DNA of 64,000 nucleotides from Limnephilus marmoratus (Eukaryota > Arthropoda > Insecta > Trichoptera > Limnephilidae). This document shows positions 22,570 through 34,086 of this stretch, piece after piece (within the stretch, counting starts at the first letter, position 1; each line of letters starts with the position of its first letter). The notes below the pieces were generated by a model. That model saw nothing but the letters and a program-made list of their open reading frames with translations. It was not told the DNA's origin and did not search any database. The stretch is from contig OU862913.1 of assembly GCA_917880885.1 (NCBI GenBank), forward strand, positions 26,297,286 through 26,361,285, in the 5' to 3' direction. The translations under genes were made by a program, and so were the position numbers.

Positions 22570-24181
22570 CAGGGCTGGGCAAAATACATGCTTTGCTGTA
22601 ATTAAAATACAAATTACAAAATACTTTTTCGCATGTATTTAAAATACGAAATACAAAATACTTTCAAGTCGTGTATTTGAAATACAAAATACAGTATTTT
22701 AACCATTTTTTAATTTCAAATACAAAATACAAATTACAAAATACATTGGTTTTGGTAGAACCTTTGGTTGCAAAAAATTGTCGTAAGTGCCCATATCTAA
22801 GGGTGCGTTTCCATAGAAGCAAAGCTGAGCAGAGTGAAACAGAGACGTGCTAAAATTGACCAATCATATATGCAATCATATTGCTCAGAAGACATATCTC
22901 ATCTCCGCTCCACTTGTAAAGTTTTGTGGTATAGGATTTAGGTGTTAAATTATAATAATTATTATTATAATAACACTAGCTGGTTCCCGGCATGCGTTGC
23001 AATGCCATATTCAAAGAAATAATTTTTTTCTCCCTGCATGTCCTTTCCCCTGCGTCGCCGTTCCCCTCCCGCATCCCTACCCCTCTTGCATTCCCATTCC
23101 ACCTTCCCTGACAACTCTCTCCCCTCTCCCGCTCCCCCATCCCGCCAACCCCCCTCCCGCGTTCCATATATTTAGTCCCAGTACATTCAGTATTCAAACA
23201 ACTCACGTGCCAACTATTACAATTTTTTAATTCAAATTTTCATTTTTCACATATTACAAATATTCATTGTTCTATATTATAAGAACAATCAATCAAATCT
23301 GGGACCTAACATACATATGTACCTCTTTAAAATATCTATAATTTAAAAAATCCTCAGACAATTCTCTTGTTACAAAAAAAACACCTGCCTGCTAAATTCA
23401 ATTTCATCAAACGCGCGAACTGTCAAACGTGCGAAGATAAAATAGTCGATAAGTTTTCTGAAATTATCCCATTTTCTGTGTAATTTTCTTAATTTTTCTT
23501 TCCGTAAGAACCTTCTACAAAGTATTAGAAAACTTTAAAAAAATGAATGAAATATGTAAAGTCATTCTGAAGTTATGGCGTGACCAAGGGAAACAAGGGT
23601 TCATTTTTATATATAAATGGATGACTTTTGCATAGCACAGTTTTGTGTTATTTCACTTCAAGTGCGCTCTACAGTAATTAAACTAGTATTTAGTCCAATT
23701 ATTCCTATAGTGCTTGATCTAATACTATGTTACAAAAATGTACAATACAAAGCAATAACAAGTATAATATAATATGATACCAAATGTACAATAACAGTGC
23801 TTTTGTAGAAAAGGACAATAATAAAAACTAGCATGACGTAAAAAAATGTACAGTACATTATAAAGCAATGATAAAGAGAACTACAAATAATCATTAGTAA
23901 GAGTGCTAAAGCATAGGACAATAGTACAGGATTCTAGCGTTTTTAGTCTATGTGTGTTTATTTTTCATTATCATTATTAAGATCGCTAAATGTATTTGAA
24001 AATGTATTTTGAAGCCATAAGTATTTGAAATACAAATTACAAAATACCTCAGCAGCAGGTAATTAAAATACCAATTACAAAATACATTTTTAGGAAGTAA
24101 TTGAAATACAAATACAAAATACGTATTTGTATTTCAAATACGTATTTCAATTACAAGTATTTCAAATACTGCCCAGCCCTG
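22570..24181. mobile_element. hAT-type element, TIR CAGGGCTGGGCA
   Basis: The left end is CAGGGCTGGGCAAAATAC and the right end GTATTTCAAATACTGCCCAGCCCTG (split by eye). ACCACACT flanks both sides (22562-22569 and 24182-24189). Subterminal AAATACAAATTACAAAATAC motifs recur at both ends in inverted orientation, typical transposase-binding repeats. No transposase ORF; it holds a Helitron at 22975-23624. Confidence 0.88.
22975..23624 (-). mobile_element. Non-autonomous Helitron, minus strand, nested in hAT element
   Basis: The + strand begins ACTAGCTGGTTCCCGGC (reverse of a CTAGT end) and ends near TTTTATATATAAATGGATGA (reverse of a TC...TATATATAAAA start). The end matches the Helitron at 19676-19980. 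The left part is CCCTCCCC-rich. Confidence 0.65.
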
Positions 24182-24189
24182 ACCACACT

Positions 24190-24910
24190 AGACCACACAC
24201 GCAATGTATGCAATAATACCTTACCAGCCGAGGTAATCTCTATCTTTTGTGAGATCGGTATACATCTCGGGCGAGATCTCCCGTCAGATTTGTGTGATTT
24301 TTTTGGCTGTTAGGTATTTGCTTTTTTTATGAGTCGATGTCAGAATTTCAGCTGTGAGCTATCACATATTTTAGTTAATGTCATTTTAAACATGAATTCA
24401 TGCAGGTATGCGGTATGCATGATTATTTATTAATTTCACAGCTTTAGAAAATCACACAAATCGATTCTCGATCGAGGCAGTTGATTGACATTTATCTTTT
24501 AGGTTATGTTTATGTAGGTATTTCAGTTTTCAGTAGACGCAATTCGTAGCTTTGTCATGTATTGTGCCGTGATTCTGAAACTGAATTTGAGGACGACTTA
24601 TTAATACTATTATTTTTAAATTAATATTTTCATATGTAGGAAAATTAATTATATCTTTACTTACTAGAGTTTAGAGCTAACTAATCTAGTAGGTAAAGAA
24701 TAAGAATCTGATGAGGAACGATTCTTTATGTACCTACTTCCGTATGAGCAAAGTAAAATTAGAATATCTTCGAAGCATTATTGAAAGAAAAAAAAATATA
24801 CGTCTTCGAAAGTCAATAATTTGTAGTACCAATTGACTTCCGAAAACTTAGACCAAAACCTAGAAATTGATGGTGCTAGATCCTCACGCACGCCCATTAA
24901 ACGCTTGCTT
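24190..24910. other. Intron 2, no recognisable element
   Basis: AT-rich sequence up to the branch/polypyrimidine region of the exon at 24921. Nothing else was recognised. Confidence 0.4.
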
Positions 24911-24920
24911 TGTTTTGTAG

Positions 24921-25042
24921 CCGCTCATTGCTTCTCTGACCGAGCTCACAGCCACCAGGTCCGTGTGGCGGACTATCGAATAGTAGGAGGAGTCCGCCTT
25001 TCTTCCTGGAATTCTACAGAGATAGGCAGACAGCAGTCGGAG
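24921..25042 (+). CDS. Protease exon 3: catalytic His57 exon
   Basis: The acceptor TGTTTTGTAG is followed by CC GCT CAT TGC. With the preceding G this completes VIS-AAHC, containing catalytic His57 and Cys58. It continues FSDRAHSHQVRVADYRIVGG and SSWNSTEIGRQQSE. The donor is GAG then GTTTGT, ending in phase 0. Splitting the domain just before AAHC is a common intron position in S1 genes. NST is a possible N-glycosylation site. Confidence 0.92.
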
Positions 25043-25832
25043 GTTTGTTACTCTTTTTAAGCTTAATTTCAATTAGACAATATATATTTGTTAAAAAGCT
25101 ATTTTCACACTCCCATTTTTCATCTTTTTAATATAAAGAAATGCGAAGGCCATAAGGTATCCATCACTGGTGTGAGAGGAGGCGATGAACTGCTAAGTAA
25201 TGGTCGTTTTATTGTATAATTTGGTAAATTAAATTCTATTAAAAATGATAGTAAAACATTTAAATATTTATGACTTTATTTCGTAAAATAAAATAACATG
25301 CTTTTCGGTGATGTTTTTTCTTGAAAAAATCAAAACAGGCGCCGTTTTTATACGGGAATTCAAACCTTGTGGCCCCCCACTTATGGAGCGTTATTGTTTG
25401 CGACCTGATCCCGAATTTTAGATGCTGTGGTGTGTCATATTTAGTTTATTTTTATTCTATTTTTAACGATTTTTGAAAATTGGGTAAATAACAATAACGT
25501 TATATAAATAAATAGACTCGCCATAGTCTCATATACTCACAATATAATGTGGAAAGTAAGGAACACTCTTTTGTTTTCAGCGATTTTCAGAATAATTTCT
25601 TAATTCAAAACTTTATTCCTGTGTGATAAAGATAGACAATCAAATAATGTGTGTGTATGAATGGCACGGATACATTAGCGGGCGGCGTATTGCTTGTCAC
25701 TTTTTGATGCAATGTTCGCTGTCTCCTTTTCTCGAGGCCCACTAGAATAAAAGGTCCGGCTGCCTGTCGAGCTATACAATAAATACAATAGGGCAACGAC
25801 AACGACAGTTTTCAAATGGTGGCGATTGTCAT
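25043..25832. other. Intron 3, left half, nothing recognised
   Basis: No motif-bearing ORF. The 65-codon minus ORF (25605-25802) is unremarkable. Confidence 0.4.
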
Positions 25833-26116
25833 CAAAACTAACTAACTAACCATCACGCCGTTTCCCCGCAGGGGTAGGCAGAGAGGACAGACCGCCAAAC
25901 ATCCTGGTCTTGGCACACATTCCTTGCCTCGTTTACATTCATACAACGTCTCATACATTCTCTTCTATTATTCTGACTCTTGACATGGCCCGACTCAAGT
26001 ATCTGATTCACTTGGTCGTGCCATGTCTTTCTTGGGCGTCCTCGACTTCTTCTACAATTAAGATCGATACTTGTTGAAACTACTGATTTATGTGTTGTTT
26101 TACCGCAAGCAAACAA
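25833..26116 (-). pseudogene. RTE LINE C-terminal fragment, minus strand
   Basis: An open 87-codon stretch ends RRSRGRPRKTWHDQVNQILE, then MRRCMNVNEARNVCQDQDVW and RSVLSAYPCGETA. The + strand begins ACTAACTAACTAACCATCAC, the reverse of the GTTA-repeat tail. It is better preserved than the copy at 11885 and heavily 5'-truncated. Confidence 0.85.
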
Positions 26117-27029
26117 ATAAACAGAGTGTTTAGGCTGATTAGTCTACTTTAAAACAGTAAAGTTTACGTAGCAACAGAAATTTGGCTGTTGCGCGTCCTG
26201 ACTCTTTACTTTAGTAGGACTTGAATTTTCTCTAATGACGTGTAAAACCGTGAGCGGGAAACATGAAAATTAATTGTAATATTTACAATAATCGATAATA
26301 ATAAGTAATTTGCATGTACTTACAAATGAAATGTTATTCCTTCGCCTTTACTATTATTTGCCGTGAAGTTGAAACATTTTCTCATCACACAGGAGGGCAT
26401 TTTGACACTTTTAAAATGCAATTTACTTACTGGTAAGTGCTGGTAAGATGCAACCTTACTCGACGCGTAGCAGTTCAGTACTAAAGTACTAGATATCAGG
26501 TGCAATTGTCTTGCTTTTGTCTTCCCACTTTGAGATTTCTACCCCTCGTCTAATATAGTATGTAACGTCATTGGTAAATAAACGTTCAAAAGCTGAAATG
26601 GACTTCGAATCAACATTTAACGGGAACTTTTCAACTGTTAAAAAAACAAAATTGCGCTGAATGGCCATTTGATGACCGTTATAATTGATTTATTAAGGGC
26701 CTAATATTAACTTTCATTCACCATTGAGTTTTTAAGGTGAGGTTGATTTAAAAGCACGAATTTAACTTTCATTTTACAATTTTTTTACTAAATTTTTATT
26801 CTAGCTTTACAGTAATACGATCTTCTCACCATCCGATTTGTAGAACTACATGCATGACATCATGCTGAATCGCCAAGCGAATTATTAATATTCCGATGGC
26901 CCGACGAAGGGACTACAAGGTTTTGCTTGCAAACGATCTGACTTGCAGTGCCCTGCATGCAGTCCTGTAAGCAGTTTTGTAAATCTGATGTTGAGTAGGC
27001 CATTTATCACACACAAAATAACGTTGCAG
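26117..27029. other. Intron 3, right half, nothing recognised
   Basis: Ends in the acceptor of the Asp102 exon. The ORF starting 26943 is only the exon plus intronic run-in. Confidence 0.45.
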
Positions 27030-27209
27030 GTGCGGGAAGTTCGTTTAGGACAGGAGTACGGAGCAAGTATCAGAAATTATCAAGATGATATCGCCATTAT
27101 CCAGCTAACGACAAGGTTCACGTTCTCCGACACGGTGCGCGTAATCTGCCTTGACCTGGGAGACACGGACCCGTACACCAGCCAGACCCGCCCGGGCACT
27201 GTGGGCCAG
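27030..27209 (+). CDS. Protease exon 4: catalytic Asp102 exon
   Basis: The exon has exactly 60 codons, phase 0 to phase 0, between ACGTTGCAG and the donor CAG then GTGTGT. It reads VREVRLGQEYGASIRNYQDD, then IAIIQL with catalytic Asp102 in the DDIAI motif. FTFSDTVRVICL follows, containing Cys122. Composition is GC-richer than the surrounding intron, as in the other exons. Confidence 0.93.
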
Positions 27210-27319
27210 GTGTGTAATCTTATTTAATAAGTGTGGAGAGTCTTGAGATTTGTACAGGGTAAGTTGTACAGTAAAGTTGTTTGTCCAAATGTGAATAATT
27301 GTTATTGTGATGATTGCAG

Positions 27320-27476
27320 GTGGCGGGCTGGGGCCTCACGGAATCGGGCGACCCCTCAGACAGCCTCAACTTCCTGGGGGTCCCGGTGGTGGCGCGTGAG
27401 AAGTGCCTCGACACGCTGCCGTACGGCTACAGGTCATTCTTTACGTCAGATAAGATATGCGCGGGGCTCACTAACG
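27320..27476 (+). CDS. Protease exon 5: VAGWG exon
   Basis: Separated from exon 4 by a 110-bp intron (the only short one). It reads VAGWGLTESG, then SLNFLGVPVV, KCLDTL and DKICAGLTN. VAGWG is a conserved S1 motif before the third barrel strand; the two Cys are Cys168 and Cys182. It ends in phase 1 with AAC G before GTAACG, and pairs with the GA-starting exon 15 kb downstream to restore Gly. Confidence 0.93.
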
Positions 27477-27589
27477 GTAACGCCATTAATAATTCCATTA
27501 TTGAAAGCATCTTTATTTTCTTTTTATACATTAAAATTATTTTATATAAATATTTTATTTTATAATACATTTTAATTATTTTATAATAA

Positions 27590-28262
27590 TTAAAAATAAT
27601 TCCCCTCAGGGCGCATGTCATCTTTGGGAATGCTGTGTGGAGGGTCTTTTTTAGAAAGGAAGGAGAGGAAGTTCTGAAAAGGAAAGGGGTATGAGAGGTG
27701 GATAGTAATCTGGAGGTCAACGTGTATAGGAGTGACCGACGTATGAATCCATCAATCTCACTTCGGCGAAAAGCGATAAGTTGAGAGAGTCTGCTAGAGA
27801 GGTTAAAACGTCTTTCCCGATCCAGCCTACCACGCAGATGGTGGGCAGACGCATCTGGCAAAACCTCACATCATGAACCCGAGCACCCCTGCTAAGTCAC
27901 AAAATGTTTAAACTACTTATGGTTACCTACGGCAGAGGTGTTGGTAATCCAATAAATGCTTTCCGGGACGGCAGTACCATACCCGCCTAATAAAAATTAT
28001 GAGGACGGCCATATTAGGAAAGGAAGGAGAGGAAATTCTGGGAAGAAAAGAAATATGAAGGGTGGGTAGAAATCAGGAGTCAATGTGTAGTAGGAAGAGT
28101 GTGGGACGTATGAATTCATCCCTCCCACTGCACTGCAAGACGATGGGTCAAGAGAGTCCGGCTGGAGAGGTCAAAAGGTCTCCCTCAACCAGTTTCTCCC
28201 GAACTATTCCGCCACACAAACCGATGAGCAAACGCATCTGACGGCCGGCGTGGTCTAAATAA
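27590..28262 (-). mobile_element. Two SINE-like family A copies in tandem
   Basis: Copy at 27597-27990 and partial copy at about 28010-28262. Both contain GTGACCGACGTATGAATCCA-like sequence, GTCTCCCTCAACCAGTTTCT or its variant and, in the first, CCAATAAATGCTTTCCGGGA. The 144-codon minus ORF is not a gene. Confidence 0.7.
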
Positions 28263-28489
28263 ATTTTATTCAAGATCATTTATTTTATTTTATTTTTATT
28301 GTTTTACAAGGTACAATCCCGTAAAACCGCAATTAAGCAGTTTGTCAACGGGATGTTAATCTTCAATTACAATTTAAGTATATATACATAATATTACTAC
28401 TATAACTGTATAGATTGTTATAATGAACATACATGACTTAATATAGACCATCTCTACTTAGTAACCTGGACGACAAGCGGAATCCTTTC

Positions 28490-30198
28490 CTTTTGCCACG
28501 AATTGGAGCAAATGGTTCAGGAGCCTAAAAGGGTTCCTGGTGTCCAGATTCACCGCTCCAATCTGTTAGAGCTATTTTTAATCACTGTGCCACACGGTTC
28601 CAAGATTGAAGTCACAGCACCTTTAAGGTCGTCCAACCACTGCCCTGTTACGACATCAATCCCCGTAAACTTCAGACAACCAAACGAAAGGCTGAAGAGA
28701 AAAGTGTGGCACATTTTAATGCTGTGGTCAGTTGTCTGTTTTCGGACTTCGGATCCCTCAAGATGTGCCCAGGTAATTGGTGAAGTCATCACATCCGCGA
28801 TGGATGGCTTCATCCAATCTACTGTTAAGGAAACTGGTGTGTGCTCAATGCCGTGGTTCAGTCGACGGCGACAAAAAAACACAGCTTACCGCAAGGGCGG
28901 ATCCAGCTTTGGCGCCAGGGGGGGGTCACAGAGCGCCAGGGGGGGGGTCACATAGTCGTGGTCAAGTCACAAGAAGTTATAATTTAGTTTTGATAATAAT
29001 AGATACAAGTAAAAAGTAGGTCCACCTAGGTCCTGGACCCAGCCCAGGGGGGGGGTCATGACCCCATGACCCCCCCCTGGATCCGCCATTGGCTTACCGA
29101 GCCTACAACATATCTAGAACGTCCGAAGATAGAATAGCTTACAACAAAATGGCAAAGGAAACCAAGAGAATTATGAATAGGTCAAAATTCGAGCATGACC
29201 TGCAGTTCAGCAAAAAGCTGGCTGCATGCCCGCATGATAGCAGAGCATTCTGGTCGATAGGACGCAATTTCTGCAAATCCAGTCTGCCACCTCTTACCAG
29301 ACCTGACGGCTCACTAGCAAACACCGCCACCAAAAAGGCTAACCTATTAGGTAAAATTTTTGCTGATAACTCAACCCTCGGTGACCAAGGTGCTGTCCTG
29401 ACGTCAGTTCCACACTTCGGTTTTCATATGAAAAAGCTGAGGATCCGGCATCGGGAAGTACTCCATGTTTTACGAGGGCTTGATGTTAATAAAGCTAGTG
29501 GGCCTGATGAAATACCTGCCCTGGTACTGCAGAGGTGTGCTTCTAGATCCAATTTTGACGAAGCTTTTTTAAATGTCCCTGAAGTCTGGCTCTATACCCT
29601 CTGGTTAGAAAAAATCGGTTATCCATCCTATTCCAAAGAAGAGTGACCGCTCCAACCCGACCAACTACTGCCCCATAGCAATCACATCAGTTCTGTCTAA
29701 GTTGATGGAACGTGTGATCAACAACAAACTGCTCACATACCTCGAGAAGAACAAAATTATTAACGACGGTGTTCTCCTCGCGTATGTGACGCATGTTTGG
29801 GGGCGGTGCCCGGAACGTTTCGGTGAGACTCAAACGGTTGCACTGGACATTTCCAAGACTTTGGCACCGAGGATGCTCTGAGGAACTAGCGTCATTGATC
29901 CCTTCGGCACCGGTTCTTAGTCGGGAACCACGCCAAACGCGAGCCCAACATATGCACAAGGTTGACATTTGGCACATAAGAACGGGTCGCTTCTTCGACT
30001 CGTTCTTGTGTTCAACAGCTCGGCTGTGGAACGATTTGCCGGCCTCTGTGTTTCCTCCTTCCTACAATATGGGTCTCTTCAAAACCAGTGTTCATTCCTT
30101 CCACCCATCAAAAAGACCCTCCACACAGCATCTCAGATGACATAGCCCTGAGGAAAATAATTTCCCTCAGGGCCTTCTGTGTAGAGTTAATGTAAAAA
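28490..30198 (+). pseudogene. Jockey-like LINE with internal deletion and nested MITE
   Basis: The endonuclease C-terminus (VQEPKRVPGVQIHRSNLLEL, SSNHCPVTTSIPV) leads into the region before RT (FEHDLQFSKKLAACPHDSRA) and the N-terminal RT segment (VLRGLDVNKASGPDEIPALV). A frameshift follows near 29560, then PTNYCPIAITSVLSKLMERV. The palm with FADD is deleted around 29780. The C-terminus (RTGRFFDSFLCSTARLWNDL) resumes at about 29793. The 3' end carries CCCTGAGG...CCTCAGGG, GAGTTAATGTAAAAAAAA. A 200-bp MITE at 28892 splits the ORF. Confidence 0.85.
28892..29091. mobile_element. hAT-type MITE (GGGCGGAT family) in LINE
   Basis: Ends CAAGGGCGGATCCAGC and CTGGATCCGCCATTG. The 8-bp duplication GCTTACCG is at 28884-28891 and 29092-29099. 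Excision in silico restores TAYRAYN in the LINE. The interior consists of GGGGGGTCA runs in inverted orientation. Confidence 0.92.
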
Positions 30199-30560
30199 AA
30201 AGTGACCATTGTTTCAGCATATATCTTAATATATTGGTAGAATCGCAATTTTTTATATTACTTGGTAACATATGAAATATTTTCGGGACATTATATTCCA
30301 GGGTACGCTGACAGTAGTTATTGTTATGTTTTAGAAAAAGCATTCCTTCATTCTTTGTGAACCTGGTATTATGTTCATGTTCCACTTTCCTCTTATAATC
30401 TGATTCAGATATTATATGCGAAATTCCGATACAACAATGATATGTTTCGTGTTTGTGAAAAAATATGCTTTGGAACTTGTAATTTAACCATAGCATTTTG
30501 AATTGACTGTGGGTGGTTTAAATTAGAGAGTGTCCCCAAGTGGTCAATCCATACCGTAAA
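30199..30560 (-). pseudogene. LINE C-terminal fragment, minus strand
   Basis: Reads HNTRFTKNEGMLFLKHNNNY, then CQRTLEYNVPKIFHMLPSNI, a typical ORF2 C-terminal tail of CR1/Jockey-type LINEs. Truncated upstream; abuts the poly(A) of the + strand LINE. Confidence 0.6.
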
Positions 30561-31013
30561 GTTGATAATTTACGAGTAAATAAGTTCTAAAATATTCACC
30601 CGAACGAAATGTACAGCCTACCGACTATCGCCCGCAGCCTTTTACACATTTTCATTTACGCAAGTAAACTTGAATAAAGAATTGCTATTTGGAATCCATA
30701 TTACAACAAATATGAAAACAGTGTAGAATCAGTTTAAAAAAAACTATCCGTAAAACCGTTTTTTTACTGAAATAACCCATTTTATTTGTGTAGTGAAACA
30801 GTTTTGAGTTTACTCAGCGGTCCTACGAATCCAATGGCACGACCTAGTTGCGCCATCCAATTTCAGAGAAACGAGTGTGTGTGCGTAAATGCCACCAAAA
30901 GTTGATAGACATATAAAAGTAAATTAAAAGGCAATCGACTGACCTTATATGTTTATATTAAATAATTCACAGTCATCTTGATTCCACATTACGTCTTAGC
31001 AATATTGAAATAA
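30561..31013. other. Intron 5 spacer, nothing recognised
   Basis: AT-rich, no ORF or repeat assigned. Confidence 0.4.
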
Positions 31014-31015
31014 TA

Positions 31016-31815
31016 GGCCACTTGTATGGATTTTATCACGACTTGTAAAAAATCGTGTGGATAGATTTTTTTTTTTACTAAGATTACGAAAATGTTACGA
31101 GTAGTAAAAATTTTTAGAAATGTACAGTTTTTTTTTTTTAAATAAATAAATCCATTATTTGGGCTCGTGACGTCACTTCATAAAAATGTCCCGTCTTCGA
31201 TAATGTATTAATTTTGTAAAATTCTACACTTATTTACTTTTTTTTATATGGCTACACTTTGATTTCAGGCGAATTTTTGAATTTGACATTTAACATTCAC
31301 TAGATTTATTGTTGGTTCTCTGCGAACTTATCATTTGGTTTGACATTTTGACAGATGTTACGAAGAGAACCACGTACATTTTATGCCTTCTGTACCTGTT
31401 TTAGAAGGGTAATGGTAATGGTGCTGATTTTAACAAAATCAAATTTTACAATATTCTAATTATTATTATAATTTATAAGAACAAGTATATTACACTGGAT
31501 TCAGTCATATATAGACGGTGAACATTATAATGATTAATGATCAATAAGATGGATTTAGGAAAAAAATATTAATGAGATGTAATATTTTTGGTATGCCTCA
31601 TTATTATATTGTGCCATTTGTGTGGAAAACGTTTTTTTTTAAATGATTTTCGGCTATGTAATTATCTTTTTTTCACACCCATAAGATTATGTCCCGTCTT
31701 TCCGGTTTATAAAAAATGGTCTAATTAACTTATTGAAATTTTCAAAAAATCGCCCGAGTTTCAAAAATACAATTAAAAAAAAATACGGAATGTGTTAGAA
31801 TATTTGCTCAAACGT
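31016..31815. mobile_element. TA-flanked MITE copy A (GGCCACTTGCAT family), truncated
   Basis: Starts TA-GGCCACTTGTATGGATTT and follows the copies at 36390 and 50721 (CTCGTGACGTCACT, TGTCCCGTC, CTTTCCGGTTTATAAAAAAT). The right terminal repeat is missing after about 31815. It lacks the second arm of the 21-bp hairpin seen in B and C. Confidence 0.8.
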
Positions 31816-32960
31816 TTTTACACAAAATTTGTGAAATTCCTATTTCCAAAAAAAAATACATATCGCCTCTTTTAGCCCTCAGATCCAAATGTGTCGACTA
31901 TATAATAAGATCTGAAGTAGTCATTTTGTTAAAAAAATTTATACGGATTTGGAAAAAATGTTATGCCATTGCTGAAAAAACGAGTGTGCTTCAGACCACA
32001 CGACTACAGTAAAACTTATTTAGCTCCATCTATTTATGTACAGATAATAGCCCTCGCAATAGTGCTCGCACCTCTCTCTCTTGCCCCTACAGTAATATAC
32101 GAAACGTAACTCTCTCTCTCTCTTTCTATCTTCACTTATTTATATCTCCCTCTCAACCGTTCGCCTCGCCCGATCACACTTCTCGTCTAGCATTCACCAG
32201 CTTACTCCCCAAGTCAAGCGTGCGTTAAGAAGTTTTACTTCAAAAACGAGTGTGCTTCAGACCACACGACTACAAAACTTATTTAGCTCCATCTATTTAT
32301 GTACAGATAATAGCCCTCGCAATAGTGCTCGCACCTCTCTCTCTTGCCCCTACAGTAATATACGAAACGTAACTCTCTCTCTCTCTTTCTATCTTCACTT
32401 ATTTATATCTCCCTCTCAACCGTTCGCCTCGCCCGATCACACTTTTCGTAACGCTCTCGTCTAGCATTCACCAGCTTACTCCCCAAGTCAAGCGTGCGTT
32501 AAGAAGTTTTACTTCAAAAACGAGTGTGCTTTAGACCACACGACTGAAATAAAACTTCTTTAGCTCCATTTATATGTACAGACAATAGGCCCAGTGGCGG
32601 CGTAAGGGGGGGGCGGAGGGGGCGGTCCGCCCCGGGTACCAAGCACCAAGGGGTGACAACGACAACCTACTCATACAGACAAAGAATGCGCACAAAATCT
32701 CCCGCTGTAAAGACATTTCAATAAATAACTGCGTACTCTTGTATCTAGCTACTTACATTATCATATTTTGAAATGCATCGCAACTATATATTTTTTTTCG
32801 AATATAATTTCTAATTCCCTTTCTAAAACTGAAGAATCATTTTGAGAAGCTTGTATCAACACTCGAAGAGATGTGTAATCCCAACACCGGCAAAGCAGGC
32901 GTTGAAAGAAGAAATTAGCGAAACTCAATCGAAAATCTGGAGACATAAAAATCAGAAAAA

Positions 32961-33030
32961 GTTATCGCACCTCTGGGACTTGAACCCAGGACCTTATGCG
33001 TACATGGCAACAGCTCTACTAACTGAGCTT
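32961..33030 (-). repeat. tRNA-like (SINE head) segment, minus strand
   Basis: On the minus strand it reads AGCTCAGTTAGTAGAGC (A-box) and GGTTCAAGTCC (B-box) with correct spacing, so Pol III promoter-like. The acceptor stem is not complete, so a tRNA-derived SINE remnant is more likely than a functional tRNA gene. Confidence 0.65.
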
Positions 33031-33235
33031 ATTAAAAATTTAAAAGGGGAGAGGGGGGTGGGCAAGAGGGCACGTGCCCCCCCCTGTACTGTGGAGATTC
33101 CATCACAGTACATACTTGGAAGCTTAAACTGTCTTTTTTAAACATTTAATTTTTCGATTGTTTTGACACTTTCATAAACCTTCCTATACATACTTGAACT
33201 TGTAGAAATAAACTTGAAATATGATACTTAAGTTT

Positions 33236-33500
33236 ATTTCTAACAGTAATCGTTGATTTTTTGCCTTTACGCCCCTTGTGCCCGCCCAGAAAAAAATTCT
33301 AACAGTAATTGTTGATTTTTTTGCGCGTTCACCCCTTGTGCCCCCCTCCCCAGAAAAAAAATCCTAACAGTAATTGTTGATTTTTTTTGCCCGTCCGCCC
33401 TTTGTGCCCCCCCCCCCCAGAAAAAAATCCTAAAAGTAATTATTGATTTTTTGCCCGTCCACCCCTTGTGCCCCCCCCCAGAAAAAAATCCTGGGTCCGC
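33236..33500 (-). repeat. ~63-bp tandem repeats, four units
   Basis: Units contain AACAGTAATTGTTGATTTTT, CCCCTTGTGCCCCCC and CAGAAAAAAATCC. The final unit runs into CTGGGTCCGCCCTTG, the end of the GGGCGGAT MITE family, so the array is an amplified MITE terminus. Minus-strand ORFs (Phe/Gly-rich) are repeat by-products. Confidence 0.8.
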
Positions 33501-33640
33501 CCTTGCATTTAGTTCGGATTTGAATCTTGCAATCATATATAAAGGTAGCAGCCAATAATATGTGCGTTAAGAAAATGAAGATAAAGTTGGTAGTTCTTAG
33601 TCGAAGAATGATACAGTTAAATGTGACCGAATTTGATATA

Positions 33641-33718
33641 GACACCTTAGCTCAGTTGGTAGAGCTGTTTTCATGTAAACAGAAGTATGTCCCGCGTTCG
33701 AGTCCCAGAGGTGACAAT
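33641..33718 (+). repeat. tRNA-like (SINE head) segment, + strand
   Basis: CACCTTAGCTCAGTTGGTAG (A-box) and GCGTTCGAGTCCC (B-box) with CACCT/AGGTG as a short acceptor-like stem. It is oriented opposite to the segment at 32961-33030, 610 bp away in the same hAT element. Confidence 0.65.
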
Positions 33719-34086
33719 ATCTTTTTCTGTCTCCTTAATAAAATCTTATTTAAGGTCCACAATGAGCAAAGCGCGAAAAACCAATTTTTCTTTGTAATCA
33801 ATTGAAAGAGAAGGGAAAACAATATTGATATTGTGATCGAATATTTTAGTAAAATGAAGTCTCGTAAGCATGTTTAGTATTTGGTGTTTTATGTAGGGTG
33901 TTCAATACAAAACCGCCCCGGGTGCCAATCTACCCTACGCCGCCACTGAATAGGCCTGCACTGTGTCTTAGATATACGAAACGTAACTGGCTATGAGAGA
34001 AAGAGAGAAAGAAAATATGTGCTCGCACCTCTCTCTTAACTCTCTCTCTCTTTCTATCTTCAATAACTTATATCTCCCTCTCAACC

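Larger units (their letters stand above)
32592..33948. mobile_element. hAT-type element with two inverted tRNA-like segments
   Basis: Terminal repeats CAGTGGCGGCGTAAGG and CCCTACGCCGCCACTG; target duplication AATAGGCC at 32584-32591 and 33949-33956. Next to the ends, GTCCGCCCCGGGTACC and CCGCCCCGGGTGCC form a subterminal inverted pair. It contains no transposase ORF. Inside are tRNA-like segments on opposite strands and a block of ~63-bp repeats ending in a GGGTCCGCCCTTG MITE terminus. Confidence 0.9.

Noticed and set aside
25138..25200. A further protease exon (KCEGHKVSITGVRGGDELL)
   Set aside because: Exons 3 and 4 join in phase 0 and already give a continuous S1 domain. No good acceptor precedes this stretch and no S1 motif is in it.
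28503..29019. A host gene with Gly-rich tail
   Set aside because: The first part is LINE endonuclease/RT and the Gly-rich tail is translation of a 200-bp MITE inserted in it.
32961..33718. Two functional tRNA genes
   Set aside because: A and B boxes are present, but acceptor stems are incomplete and both lie inside a transposon; SINE-derived remnants fit better.
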